Positions 28,274 through 40,183 are shown, counted from the stretch's first letter. The stretch: 43,100 nucleotides of DNA from Theodoxus fluviatilis (GCA_034096865.1 JAWQFJ010028226.1:130001-173100), one strand, 5' to 3'. Notes: generated by a model not told the origin, from the sequence alone. A program made the numbers and translations.

Positions 28274-28326
<53 letters not shown>
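28160..28326. repeat. GACG tract and (CA)n microsatellite
   Basis: A short GACGGACGGACG run (near 28171) is followed by CA repeats from about 28238 to 28326, with a CACACCACACCACA interruption. Confidence 0.95.
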
Positions 28327-28328
<2 letters not shown>

Positions 28329-28607
28329 TCTACAGTTTAACTGATTTCATGGTGCTTTACTATCATCCTTCGTCGTTGGTGTTAGTAATTTTAAAATGAG
28401 GCATATATGCTGTTTACTTTGTAACGTATCTGTGATCTAGAGGATTTGGGACATGGAACCATGTTCTCTTTGCGAAACTGCAATGATAAACTTCCCTTTA
28501 TATATTATGAAATTTCATGAATCATTGCACTGACCTCGTTGAGGAGAAAGGAGAAATAAAGGAAGAGATGATGAGTTAGAGGAAAAATGAGGGAAGGAGA
28601 GAAATAG

Positions 28608-28610
<3 letters not shown>

Positions 28611-28665
<55 letters not shown>
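28611..28665. repeat. (GA)n flank of hairpin element
   Basis: A pure GA run that turns directly into the TTGA tail of the minus-strand element at 28666. Confidence 0.97.
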
Positions 28666-28669
<4 letters not shown>

Positions 28670-28907
28670 ATTGATTGATTGATTGATTGATTCCTTATTT
28701 ATCAAGGATGAAATTTTAGGCATTTCTGCCTATCTTACAAATTGTCCTTGCTCACAAAGAAATGAAAACATGGATAGATAAGGAAAAAAAAACACAGTAG
28801 CTAATCTATGTACAACAGTTGGTAAGGTATATGAAGAATATGATCAACAATGACAAAGATTTTAGTAGATGCCTTTGACAACTGTCAACTCAGTGAGTCT
28901 TCAATTT

Positions 28908-28909
<2 letters not shown>
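28666..28909 (-). mobile_element. 3' end of non-LTR retrotransposon (hairpin plus ATCA-type tail), minus strand
   Basis: Read on the minus strand, about 240 bp end in a nested hairpin. The outer stem is CAAGGA/TCCTTG (28745-28750 with 28703-28708) and the inner stem AGGCA/TGCCT (28727-28731 with 28718-28722, four-base loop). Then come TAAATAAGG and a TCAA-type tetranucleotide tail. The architecture matches the copies at 25.1 and 42.5 kb, although the sequence outside the stems differs. GA/TC microsatellite borders both sides. Confidence 0.7.

Positions 28910-28939
<30 letters not shown>
28910..28939. repeat. (GA)n flank of hairpin element
   Basis: A GA run at the 5' boundary (minus sense) of the element at 28666-28909. 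Confidence 0.95.
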
Positions 28940-28945
<6 letters not shown>

Positions 28946-29092
28946 TGTGAACACATTAGTTCCAGCAACTCCGACGCGCGTTTTGGGCCGTAATTGCATC
29001 TATACGTAGCCTGGACTGCCAGCATGCCGTGGCATTCAACCAGACCGTTGCCAGCATGAAAGGTGCGGTACTTGTTGGTATTCCACAAGGGG

Positions 29093-29093
<1 letters not shown>

Positions 29094-29123
<30 letters not shown>
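29094..29123. repeat. poly(G) run of 30
   Basis: Thirty consecutive G after GGGGC. Long G runs are prone to length error in assemblies and to G-quadruplex formation. Confidence 0.95.
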
Positions 29124-29126
<3 letters not shown>

Positions 29127-29208
29127 AGGTAGTTGGTTTTATACAATGTACAATGATTGCGGATGTCGCAGCTCAAGGTTCAGTGGTTGTTTATGTTACA
29201 CCACGAGG

Positions 29209-30952
29209 ATGGATGGATGGAGTTTAAGGGACTATCAGCCTTGTAGGCTAGATAAGGCCACAACATTATACCCATCTTTAACAAAGAATTAAAACTCTTC
29301 TCGACAGAGAGTTCTTATACAGTCCATCTAATTTGTGACCTGAAATCAATTAAATCGAGTCCCGCTGCCCACCAGCCAGCAAAGGCTGTGTAGAGTCTTT
29401 AAACATGATGACTCATAAAGGGCGATAGGGCAAAATTTCACACCTCAATTTCCCTGTCACTGACAAAACACTAAAGGATAAGTGGATGGAGTCCAAGGGT
29501 TCATCAGCCGTGAAGGCCATTCAAGGCAACAGCATACTTTCACTGATTAAAAATGTGCAATTAAAAGAGTACCTCAGAAGAGGTACGTGGAGAAATATGG
29601 AAACAATTAAGACATAGTATGACTCATAAACGAGAATAATACTCAGAATCTATCAAAAAATTTATCACAGCTAAAGGATCTTTAAAAAAGTCAAACAGAC
29701 TGCTCGATCCACTCCGTAGATGAGCAAGTCGAGGACACTCCACCAGAACGTGCCGCATGGTGAGCCTGCACTGGCAGGTGCGGCACTCCGGTGGAGGCTC
29801 CAACCGCAACAAATAGGAGTGGGTCAGAACAGAATGGCCGATCCGGGAACGGCAGAGCACAACTTCCTCTCTTCGCATGAGCGATGTGGGGGAGAGTCGC
29901 TCACCGCACACGGAAGATACTTCATGAAGTTTGTTATGTGCCCTGCCGTCCCAGTCGGCATGACACAGATTAGAAATGTAGTTAGTAACACGAGGTACCA
30001 GGTCGCCCGCCGGGATCCTGCCCGGGGACATGGGAAGGGAGAGAGCAGACTTGGCAGCCTGATCTGCTCTCTCGTTCCCCGGGATGCCATATGGCTAGGA
30101 ACCCAGCAGAAGGCGACCTCAGTACCCCCACACTGTAGTTGACACAGATGAACAAATATACCAAACAAATAAGGATGGGAAATCTCCCTACCCCGCAGAG
30201 CCTATAAGGCCAATAGCGAGTCAGAGACAACAAGGTCTCGTGGCAGTCTCTTGCTCTGGACTATGCCAAGAGCGGCCTCAAGTGCACTAAGCTCTGCGGA
30301 GTAGATCGAAGTCCCATCCGAAAGGCGAAAGCGCAAGACGGAGTCGTGGGCAACAACAGTTGCCACCACACGATCTTCGTCTTAAGAACCATCTGTATAA
30401 AGTGGGTAATAATGTGCATTTGTAGATAAAATTTCCCGGAATGCACTCTTGTACATGTGAGAGGGCAGCACTCTTGAAAAATTTCGCTAGATTCAGTAAA
30501 ATAAACAGGTTCAGGCATGAGCCACGGCGGTTACAGATATAAAGGATAGGTTAAAAAAATTGTCCAACGGAACGTTTGCCGCCGCAATATCCTTCCCAAC
30601 TCGTATCCCCAACGGTTGATAACAGCTGTGTTTGGCCGCGTAAAGGTGCGGAAACTTCGGTCGGACAACACAATGATAAGTAGGATTTGTCGGGTTAGAA
30701 CCCACACGAACGATGTATTGTAACGCGAGCTTGCGCCTATGTAAATGAAGTGGAGGCTCGCGCGCCTCCGCATATAAACTCTCCACAGGAGAGGTGCGGA
30801 AGGCACTGAGGACCGATCGTAAACCCTGATGGTGGATTAGGTCAAGCATCGACAAGTACGATGTGCGAGCTGACCCAAACATAAAACAACCGTAATCTAG
30901 TTTGGAGCGTACCAAGGCACGATAGAGTAGTTTTAAAACACTGCTACCTCCT
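29209..30952 (-). mobile_element. 5'-truncated RT/RNase H non-LTR retrotransposon
   Basis: The element reads on the minus strand from 30952 to 29209. The 8-bp sequence CCACGAGG occurs on both sides (29201-29208 and 30953-30960), a credible target-site duplication. It starts inside the reverse transcriptase thumb region (VRSKLDYG motif), passes through a decayed RNase H domain (YTDGS-like start, WVPSH motif) and ends in a Cys/His tail (CRTCQCRLTMRHVLVECPRL). The 3' region contains two tail blocks, each with a folded GGCTGAT segment and ACTCCATCC (about 29560-29480 and 29260-29209). Jockey/I-like elements with RNase H have this layout; the clade is not certain. Confidence 0.85.
29624..30950 (-). 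pseudogene. retrotransposon RT (C-terminal), RNase H and Cys/His tail, frameshifted
   Basis: The coding remnant is spread over at least three minus-strand frames. 30950-30511 has the RT thumb and connector (LVRSKLDYGC, FRTSPVESLY). 30500-30050 has RNase H fragments in two or three frames, with the catalytic-type DGS start and a WVPSH box. 30031-29624 has the terminal domain with LCRSRIGHSVLTHSYLLR and CxxC....H....C residues. Frameshifts and the 5' truncation make it non-functional. The amino-terminal RT motifs, endonuclease and ORF1 are absent. Confidence 0.85.
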
Positions 30953-30960
30953 CCACGAGG

Positions 30961-31570
30961 TAAAGGGGTGTTTATGTCACACCAGGAAGTACAGTGATGT
31001 AGTCTTCACATCATGATATACATCGTTGTTTATTTCACACGCGATGTTGATTGTGTTGGTCTCACATCAAAATGTTCAAGTGTATCCTCTTCATATGAAT
31101 GAATGAATGAATGAATAAATATGTGGGTGGGTGGATGGATGGATAGATAGAGAGATAGATGATGGGTAGGTAGGGAGGTAGGTAGGTAGGTAAGTAGGTG
31201 TAATGTTCTTGGGTATGTCACAGATGTAGTGATGACCCAAGACAGTATTCTGGTAGGACAGCGTGCCGTTTTAATCAGCCATTTGATACAGGGAATTCTG
31301 GGATCTCCGGGGTGAGGTAACTCATCCAAAGGACAGTTATGGAAGGGTTGCTTCCCTTAGTTCTGCAGTTATTTTTACCAAAATGTTACAGTGGGTAGGT
31401 CACATGTTGGTCTCACAACGGAGTACAATGGTTGCTGTGTTATGCCATGATGTGCAGTGGTTGTTGTGCGCGTCACAGCAGAAAGTACAGCGGTGTTGTG
31501 ACACTGCACGAAGTGCAAACTGCACTGGCTGTTGGCGTTACACTCGACGTGGGCTTTTCACAGCCAGCAA
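30961..31570. repeat. degenerate minisatellite and tetranucleotide tracts
   Basis: Loose repeats of a unit containing AGTACAGTGGTTG, TTATGTCACACCA and similar words occur at 30970-31070 and 31380-31510; one partial unit lies at 29178-29208. GAATGAATGAAT (31096) and GGATGGATAGATAG (31130) plus GGTAGGTAGG (31165) tracts sit between. The RT element at 29209 appears to have inserted into this array. Confidence 0.5.
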
Positions 31571-32131
31571 GGCTGTTAGGCCTGGCAGCACGCCTGCACA
31601 GGTCCCGCCCCGCTTTGCTGCCAGACGTCAAAGTAAACACTCCAATAATGACTGCTATTGGCACTTGAATTTCCCTTGGATCCAAAGCGGCCTCTACTGA
31701 CACAAACTGCAGCATGGACATTCTTGGCCCTGCATGACTACCCTCTGCTTGACAGACGCATGAGCTGCGGGTGCATCCTTCCCTTGCACAGATCCACTTG
31801 ATGGCCGTCCACGTGGTTACTTCATTTCCACGCAGTAATACGGATGGCATAATGAGTCTTTTTCGATTAGAAGCTGCTGTACATTTTTGAGCTGTGTAAG
31901 TATTCGCAATAACTAATGGTCTCGAAGATGCACTCAAAAGGCAACCAACAGTTCGAGTCGATTTCACATACTTGACTCTGTTTTCAACGCGAGCAAGGCG
32001 TTTATAGAATATTTATAACGAGGAATGAGTAAACCAAGATCGTGTAGAATGACTGATGGACTGTGGTGCTTGCTAGTGCATTGTAAATTAGCGTGCGTAT
32101 CCTCGATATCGGATTGCACGGTTTGGGGCCG
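31571..32131. other. intergenic, nothing recognised
   Basis: No feature supported. Confidence 0.4.
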
Positions 32132-32621
32132 CTATTGCGGAGGGCCGCTTTTGCGGGATTTGTTTTGGGTCAAAAGTTCTTAAGGCCATTTTGATTCTTT
32201 TGTCCTAAAACGTCTAAAAACCCATAAAAGTTTTGTTACTTCTTTTTTTAACTTAGAAGTTTTTTCGGTTTTTATCAATAACGGGTGAAGCTTTATATTC
32301 TAACTCCATCCCACGCTTGACTCTCAACGGGTGGTCCCTACGCCCTAACTCCAGGGCACAACGCTGATGTTGGACACAAACGTGACAAAAAGTAACGCGT
32401 CCGGGTTTAGGTGAAACTCACCGGACAGGCTAAGTCAGTCAGGCGGGGTGGCGGGTGCGGCCTAGGCTGAGCGCTATCGGAAAAAAAACCCAAAACTTCT
32501 AAGTTTTTTCAAAACAAAGTAACAAACATTTTTTTTTTTGGCGTTTTAGGACAAAAGAATCAAAATGGCCTTAAGAACTTTTGACCCCAAAAAATCCCGC
32601 AATAGCGGCCCTCCGCAATAG
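32132..32621. mobile_element. fold-back element with about 145-bp inverted repeats
   Basis: The left arm (32132-32275) and right arm (about 32478-32621) are near reverse complements. The shared order from the outside inward is CTATTGCGGAGGGCCGCT, GCGGGATTT, TCAAAAGTTCTTAAGGCCAT, TTTGATTCTTTTGTCCTAAA and AACTTAGAAGTTTT. The ends carry two close copies of a CCGC.NTTGCGG motif. The central 200 bp has no coding capacity. This fits a MITE or fold-back DNA transposon; I found no clear target duplication. Confidence 0.8.
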
Positions 32622-33490
32622 AGAGCCGACGCCGATTGCACTATGCAGGTAGGGTGGTGGCTTCTCGCACGCCTTAAAGACTCAAACACGAGAATAAGTG
32701 CCGCGCACCCAATGCTCACCGGACGTGGCAGTTGCGTTTGGCAGTCACGGGCAAAGTCATTTGCTTAATCACCTCAGCTGCTAAATGCCTACGTTGTTGG
32801 TTCTGGCAACGGTAAGAGTGAGTGTGCAATTCGGATAAATCATTTGGCTAGACGCGCTAAAATTAGCCACGTGGTGGAAGCCGCGGGGCACGACAAGGAT
32901 GCTCTCTCTAGATGGGAGGCATCCAGTTGTTGAAGACTGCATGTCCGTAAACTGGGACGCTGATGCATGCAGTTGCAGCGCAACTGGCACCAAACTCAAA
33001 CGATTTGTGGCTTGAAGGCTGAAGTGATTAAGCAGTGCTCGAGCCTGATACTGCTTTACGGAGCATCAAATAAAAGATGAACGAGATCTCAGAAAAGTAA
33101 TACCAGACGAATCTCATACTACGAAGAGAGAAACTGTCACACCAGAATCGTGCGACTTTCAAAATACACTGAGTGAATAAAGTAAAAAAGTGGCTTTTAG
33201 CAGCTGATTCATGACAAATTCCAGCGCCGTTCGCCGTCAGGCAGTGGGTCGATGGACTAGCTCTCCCATCTGTGCTTCCCCATGCCTTGTCCACCCGTGC
33301 TGTTAGAAATACACACTGGTTAGGGTGTTGATCAGCTGACGAAGCATACAAGAATGCTCTAGCAACAAAACAATTGGTAAGTTCACAAATGTATAGTTAT
33401 ACAAGGTCCACAGAAGACATTATGACAGATTCACATACGGAGGTGCACACATACTCACATGCTTATGTAGGCACAAAATCACGCGCCCAC
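32622..33490. other. intergenic, nothing recognised
   Basis: No supported gene or repeat. Confidence 0.4.
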
Positions 33491-33492
33491 AC

Positions 33493-33985
33493 TTGATCAC
33501 ACACACACACACGCACGCACGCACGCATGCACGCACGCACACACAAGATGGAGAAAGAGGGGGTGGGGTTGCGACACAAGCATGCACGCACACACACACA
33601 AGATGGAGAAAGAGGGGGTGGGGTGGCGACACAAGCATGCACGCACACACACACACAAGAAGGAGAAAGAGGGGGTGGGGTGGCGACACAAGCATGCACG
33701 CATACACACACAAGATGGAGAAAGGGGGTGGCGACACACGCATGCACGCATACACACACAAGATGGAGAAAGATGGGGTGGGGTGGCGACACACGCATGC
33801 ACGCATACACACACAAGATGGAGAAAGATGGGGTGGGGTGGAGACACACGCATGCACGCATACACACTCAAGAAGGCGGGAGGGGTGGCGACACAAGCAT
33901 GCACGCATACACACACAAGATGGAAAAAGAGGGGGTGGGTGGGGTGGCGACACAGGCATGCACGCACGCACGCAGACAAGCAAAC
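33493..33985. repeat. minisatellite of 48-58-bp units, about 9 copies
   Basis: Units contain ACACACAAGATGGAGAAAGA, GGGGGTGGGGTGGCGACACA and AGCATGCACGCA. Length varies through the ACAC run and a missing GGGTGGG block in some units. Long open frames on both strands here are a by-product of low complexity. Confidence 0.95.
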
Positions 33986-34715
33986 AGACGTGATGTGGGA
34001 TTGGGGGTGGGGCTGCAAAACATCTATGCAATAATCAAGGAACTATTGCAAAGCGTAATGCCCGTGTCAGTTACGTTCTTTTCTTGCGCATTGGACAATG
34101 TCTGACCTCTCCTTTCCTCTATACGAACATCTTTATTGTATGAACATTTTCCGTCTCTTACTTCTCGTGTTAATGACGCGCTTTCGAACTGAATAACTTT
34201 ACATAATTATTTTCTAATGGTCATGAACAGGAGTATCTACCAGGGAACGTTTGTTCTGATGATTATTCATGCTGACTTTCCATCCAGCAATCACTCTCTC
34301 TTTTTTTTCTTGGCGAGTGCACATCGTGTCACGTTTCCTTAAGTGACCATTAATTAAAAGGAGTATCACGTCAATAGGCTTAGAGGCAAGGGGAATAACT
34401 CCGTCTGACTTATACGTGTAGAAGGCCGCCTGAAACGATTCGGGTCGATTCAGCGATGACGCGTGGACTGCTTCTAAACGCGAAGTCCAGAGATCGATTC
34501 TTCATGGCTCTACCATTTGTGAAGGCGAAAAAATGGTAGCAGTTCTCTGTCTTCACTAACAGAAAATCTCCCCTTTCCTGCCTTTTAAGGAGTAGATAGT
34601 TTTTCCAAAAGCCGTGCAAATTTCGAGTGTATGCTCAATATTTGCTCTCTCTGTAGTCACTACAGTAACTAAGATTTCAGTCTGCTTGAGTGGTCTGCGC
34701 TTTAGGTATACGTAC
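33986..34715. other. intergenic, nothing recognised
   Basis: No supported feature. Confidence 0.4.
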
Positions 34716-35126
<411 letters not shown>

Positions 35127-35434
35127 AATTCAGACGATATCAGAGACCTGGGGTTCGTGACTTTCTATTTTTTTTGTTTGGATGATTGTGCCCTGCCTGC
35201 TCAACCACAGCAAGACGCGAGAAAGATGCTAGGCCTCGGCTGCTGCACTGAGCTCACCATTGATTTGGAATAGAGCAGTCGCATTGCAGCTGTCCTTTAG
35301 AAAATTTAGTCATATTCTCATGTTACCATCGCCGGAACAGAGTAAGCAGTCTGCGCTGTCTCGAACATCTTTGTGGTCGTCCTCACCATCAGAATATCCA
35401 AGGTCAGTAGTTTCTGGTCTGCCGAAGACCCAGG

Positions 35435-35944
35435 TTGAGCTTCGAGCGCTCAATGCCCTTAAAAACGAGCACTGCTGTTTACAGAGCTATCGTGCTAACT
35501 CTTGTTAAAATGGGGATGGCTGGCACTGAAGCTTTCGTTACTAAACACTGGCTTTGTTGGGCGGGTCATGGACCAGAATGGAAGAATCGAATTCGCGAAA
35601 ACAGATCTTCTATGCTGATCCAGTCAGTGGAAAACGCCGGAATGGAGGACCTCTTAAACGCCGAGAGTCTGCTTGAAACATCCGTGAGGGCAAGTGACAT
35701 TGAGACAGTTGGTAAGGAAAAATGGCCGCCGACCTTAGTTTTTCTGATAACAGCCACCAATGAGGGTATCAGACGATTAAAAAATCAACTTGTATTTGCC
35801 CTTGACAACAAACTAAATATAGGAACAGTACACGTACCCAGTGCAGGGCGAACTGATTTGGACCAAGCCATTGGCACAGATCTCGTACATCCGGGTTCGG
35901 GACGCGATTCCTTTTCGGCGCCACCGACGTCTTTGTCGAAATGA
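35435..35944 (+). CDS. unidentified open frame of 169 codons
   Basis: A stop-free plus-strand frame of ordinary composition from ATG at 35435 to the stop ending at 35944. Its residues (e.g. KHWLCWAGHGPEWKNRIREN, PPTLVFLITATNEGIRRLKN) do not match a family I recognise, and it has no clear splice or promoter context. It could be an exon of an unknown gene, a transposon fragment, or chance. Confidence 0.2.
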   Translation: MSFERSMPLKTSTAVYRAIVLTLVKMGMAGTEAFVTKHWLCWAGHGPEWKNRIRENRSSMLIQSVENAGMEDLLNAESLLETSVRASDIETVGKEKWPPTLVFLITATNEGIRRLKNQLVFALDNKLNIGTVHVPSAGRTDLDQAIGTDLVHPGSGRDSFSAPPTSLSK

Positions 35945-36124
35945 ACGGCCCCCCACGCCGCGTATGTGGGCATGCTTGCAAACATGGATGCTGGTGTGCG
36001 CGCGCGTACGTACAGGCGCACTCGTGCTCGTGTATGCGTTGGCGTGGGTGGGTGCACGCGAGTGTGTGCGTGGTGTTTGAATGCAAGCCCATTGGTGTGC
36101 TTGTGCATGAACATGAAAAAATGT

Positions 36125-36855
36125 GACAGACTCGGAAACTGATGGACCGTTTTGTTATATTCGTATTTGTTATGTACATAGGCGAACAAAGAAATGTCGT
36201 TTTGCGTCTATTCTATTCTAATATGCACATTATCTTAGGACTTATTTGCAAACAAAAAGTTGAGTTTTTATATATTTTCTGTTGTGTAAAAGCCGTCTAA
36301 CGTCCCCATTTGCATTGTGGCTACACTACCCAGTTGTGACGAGCGCTTTAAAGGCTGGAATTCCGGTACGCACATTTCCCCATTATTCCTGTGGAAGGAA
36401 TCACGATCACATCACCCAACACGATTTTATCGGCAAGGATGTAGTGAACTGTAGACTGTAATGGTATTTTGTAGGTCATAATTATACTGTAAAGGTATTG
36501 CGATGAACATATCCAGACTATGACTTAAAGTATTCGTAAATCGCTTTTGTGATTTTAAAAACACTTCGTTTGGGGGAGGAGCTTGTCCCAGTTATGCAAG
36601 GTGTCAATATCGTCTTGTATTGTAGTTACAGCTAGAACTGTTGATACTTCCCACCTGCTCTGACTCCTTCTGCCCAACCCACGCACCTCCTCCTGATGCT
36701 TCTGATGCTGCTTTTCTTCTTCCTCCATCTTCCTTCTCCTCCCACTGCTGCTCGGCCTCCTGCTACTCTTCCTGCAAGGGCTTTTTTATCTTTCAGGGAT
36801 GTCGGCATTGTCCTCTTTTGTTGCTTTATTTCTACTGCATCGTCGCTTCGTCGTC
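36125..36855. other. intergenic, nothing recognised
   Basis: AT-rich, then a CTTC/CTCC-rich stretch at 36655-36780. No feature supported. Confidence 0.4.
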
Positions 36856-36875
36856 GTCGTCGTCGTCGACGTCAT
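36847..36875. repeat. (CGT)n trinucleotide tract
   Basis: Short TCGTCGTCGTCG run. Confidence 0.9.
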
Positions 36876-36916
36876 ATTCGTCCTTTTTCGTTGTCGCTCT
36901 CTTTAAGTCTGCGTGC

Positions 36917-37040
36917 GACGTAAGCCTCAACGCAGGTGCGCGTGAAAGGATGGCAGCGTCACTGCTGCACGGTGTCACGACGTAAGCCTCAACGCAGGTG
37001 CGCGTGAAAGGACAGCAGCGTCACTGCTGCACGGTGTCAT
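36917..37040. repeat. 62-bp tandem duplication
   Basis: Two adjacent copies starting GACGTAAGCCTCAACGCAGG at 36917 and 36979 and containing AGCGTCACTGCTGCACGGTG. They differ at a few bases (GGATGGCAG or GGACAGCAG). Confidence 0.95.
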
Positions 37041-37740
37041 GCATCCCAAGGAGATGCGGGTCAGTGGGTCATTTGTCCTCTTCGTAGCGGTGTACATCTC
37101 ACGTCTGCATAGATAATTGTAGTGTGGAGATAACCAGATTGTACTGAGACGCAGAAACCGATTTCACTACCACTGACCCGGACAGCCGTTTGACCTTTGT
37201 GACGTGCAGTCATATTTTGGGCAGATAGGCAATCTTTGTGACGTCGGGTGATAATTCTGGGCAGTGCAGACGCCTGAACTTTGCGACTTCACTGGGGACC
37301 TTCGTGGCTCGAGTCCCATCTGCACAGACGACTTCTCCTTGCTTTACTACTGCATCGTGTGAATGTCGACAGGGAACAATCGCTTGCGGGTTAGAGTGCA
37401 CCTCGGTGTCACTTTGACTCTCAGCCCTTTGTCAGCTTAAGGACTCAATGGGGGTGGTAAGACAATCCCTGAGAGGAGGTAAAGATAGCGCCAATCTAGA
37501 GACCCAAACAAGGGTCATTTGAAGGAGAAAGTGTATCTGAAGCGTCAAGTTGTATCGATTTCTTGCAAGAAGTTTGCCACCGTAGGGTTCAACTCCTACT
37601 CCCAATGCACATGTTAATGAATTGTTCACTACCGTCTTGACTGGGACTTCCCTTTAGTGAATGCCTCATCTTGGCCAAAAGATATTAAGAAGCGATAGAG
37701 GTTTGGTTGGTTGGCTGGCTTGTAATGACTGGGGGTTTGC
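37041..37740. other. intergenic, nothing recognised
   Basis: No supported feature. Confidence 0.4.
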
Positions 37741-37743
37741 GTT

Positions 37744-37880
<137 letters not shown>

Positions 37881-38140
37881 GTGAGATGCGTCTGGGTGTG
37901 TACTTATCAAGCAAAGAGTTTGATGTGAACTATATCATACCTGAATTCCTTGATTTATTCATGGCAACTCTTGCTTTTTAAAATGTGCTTCAACTTTCGA
38001 GTCGGAGTGGCATGTTCCGTACTAAGTTTCGTCGTTGCCTTCAGCGGTGCAAGTGGCTAGAACTCAAAGCTTCATCTTTCTACTGGGAAATCGTGCAAAC
38101 GGCCTGACTGGCTGACTGAGACTATCCGATCAGACTGTAG

Positions 38141-38685
38141 TGTTGTGAATGTAATTTAAAATGCCTTCGGAAGGTTCGGGAACTTTCCCTCCTTTGTCTG
38201 TGAGAGGGGCCGGAGGCGATTTCTGCCTTGTCAGCGCGCAGAGGGTCAGGGGGTCAGAATTAGTCAGCTTAATGCTGGAGGGAGGGGTCTGGAAACTTCC
38301 CATCCCTCTACTCAGTAACCAACTGACCACCGATTGGTCCTCGTCAGCCAGGGAGGCGGGCGCCCCCTCCTGTATGCCGACGTGGCAATGCAGAAGTCAC
38401 TGAGAATGTTCCCGAACCCAAGCACGGCACTATATAAACGTATACGTACATGAGAGGGCAAGGTCACTGGAAGCTGAGAGCGCTTGGGAGGCTGTCGGAG
38501 CCGTATTTAGGCGCAGCCTGAGCAGCACGAGTGACCGCTGTGGGTGCACGAGTGATTGCTGTAAGTATAAGTGCTGACCAGTCCGGGAATAAAGATCCTG
38601 TAGAAAACTCACGCCGAAGTCCTGCTTCTGCTTTTCTGGCACAAGCTGGGACGAACCTCAAGTTATAGACCACATACCCACAACA
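38141..38685 (+). repeat. 5' LTR (545 bp)
   Basis: Starts TG and ends CA. It carries a TATA box (TATATAAAC at 38431), a polyadenylation signal (AATAAA at 38588-38593) and a CAGTCCGGG stretch before it. Order and spacing fit U3-R-U5. Confidence 0.93.
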
Positions 38686-38706
38686 TTGGTTCACGAGACG
38701 GCGAAC
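38686..38706 (+). other. candidate tRNA primer-binding site
   Basis: TGGTTCACGAGACGG begins one base after the 5' LTR. A leading TGG is the complement of a tRNA CCA end; I cannot name the tRNA. Confidence 0.65.
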
Positions 38707-38735
38707 AGTCGAAGCAGTGACAGTTAACAACGGAT

Positions 38736-39687
38736 ATGGAGGGCGAGAAACGCGTGACTAGAGCCGCTGCACGCGCTGAGGCAACAGAGCAACCGACGGA
38801 AGACATCGCAATGATGATGAAACTCCTGCTCGACCAACAGAGACAGCAGAGAGAAGCCGAGGAGGAGGAAAAACGACACCGCAAACAGAAGGAGCTTGAA
38901 GAAAAAGGAAAAGAGGAGCAGAGAGAACTGCAACGGCGGGAAGAAAAGCAAGAGAGAGAACGGCAACAGGCAGAGGAGACAGCGCAGAGAGCGAAGGAAA
39001 CAGGAAGATGCTGCATTCATGGACCAGCTTTTCCTTATGTTCAAAAGCGGCACCGCCGAACTCCATAAGGAGATTGAGGCGGTGCAGACCAAGAAGCAAG
39101 GGGAGTTCAGCCGCCTCGACTCGTCCCTGGAAAAGGCAGTGACAAGTTTCGAGGGCCGGATGGAAAACCTCGACTCCCGTGTTGATGGAGAGGTTGCGCG
39201 TCTCCATAATGCTGTGGCAAGCCATCAGAGGAGGCTGGGGGAAAGGGGAACCTCCGAACAAAACTCCCCTCATCAAACCCCCTTCCAGACCGCGGGGGAT
39301 CAGCAGGTATATGAGCCACTCCGAGCAGAGGCGCCTGCTTTTATCCCGGCCCGGGAGGGGGTCCGCATGACCGCTGCTCGACCCCTACAGCAAAAGCCGC
39401 GGACAAAGACTAGCAGTTCAGCAGCGATGCCGAAACAAGCGGCGGATACTTCCCACGACGTGCCCAAGTGTGTGGAGAAATTCCAGGATACTTTGCAGGC
39501 GGTGCAAGAGTATGCAAGGACCCACCTGCAGCAGAGCGCAGACCGGATGAAGGCTTGGTTCGACCGCAAGGCAGACGACCAGACCTTCGCTGTGGGCACA
39601 GCTGTCTGGTATTTTAACCAGTGGGTGAGGAAAGGACACACCACCAAGTTGGCAGGCCCTGGACGTCCCTTACAGGGTTATGAGTAG
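38736..39687 (+). pseudogene. Gag-like coiled coil fused to integrase C-terminal tail
   Basis: An ATG at 38736 opens an extremely Glu/Arg/Lys/Gln-rich helix. A frameshift near 38990-39005 moves the reading into a second frame, which continues (MDQLFLMFKSGTAELHKEIE, then a second coiled coil) to 39687. From about 39470 the protein changes character to CVEKFQDTLQAVQEYARTHL, then MKAWFDRKA and VGTAVW, a pattern typical of the end of Gypsy integrases. The intervening pol domains are missing. A further frameshift near 39670 separates an SRIHKGVYR tail. Non-functional. Confidence 0.8.
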
Positions 39688-40183
39688 GATTCACAAGGGG
39701 GTGTACCGCACTGGCAGCACTCTTGCGCCCGACCCTGGGTGGTGGACCGTGCCCGACGAGGGAGATACAAGGGGGAACCTCCGCCTGACTGGTGGCGGTC
39801 AACCCGCCGACAGCCAATCTCCCCTGGCGCTGATGAGGAATGACTGGAGAGAGACGAGAGCCTTGGGTCGTCCTCGGAAGGTGAGAGCGACGACGGAACG
39901 ACCCAGGAGCATGTGCAGACGTACAGTGGTTTGGCAGACCCTGGCTCTGTGACCTGGGTAGAGGTTACCGCAAGGAAACCTATACCCTTATGTCGGGTCT
40001 TGCCACCAGTTTTTCTCTCTCCACCACGTGGACCACCAGGACTGTGAGCATGACAGCAGTTGAGTGATGGGACTTGTTTTCAGACATTGCACTAACGATT
40101 GCTTGCCCCTTGTTCACATTCATTCATGCTGTAGTGATTAAGTTTGGGTGATGTAAGAAGACCGACGAGGTCGTTTCGGTCTC

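Noticed and set aside
29720..30142. Plus-strand frame of 140 codons
   Set aside because: It is the antisense shadow of the retrotransposon RNase H and tail region, which has recognisable motifs on the minus strand.
33408..34105. Several 130-200 codon frames on both strands
   Set aside because: They follow the 48-58-bp minisatellite and mirror each other on opposite strands, so they reflect composition rather than genes.
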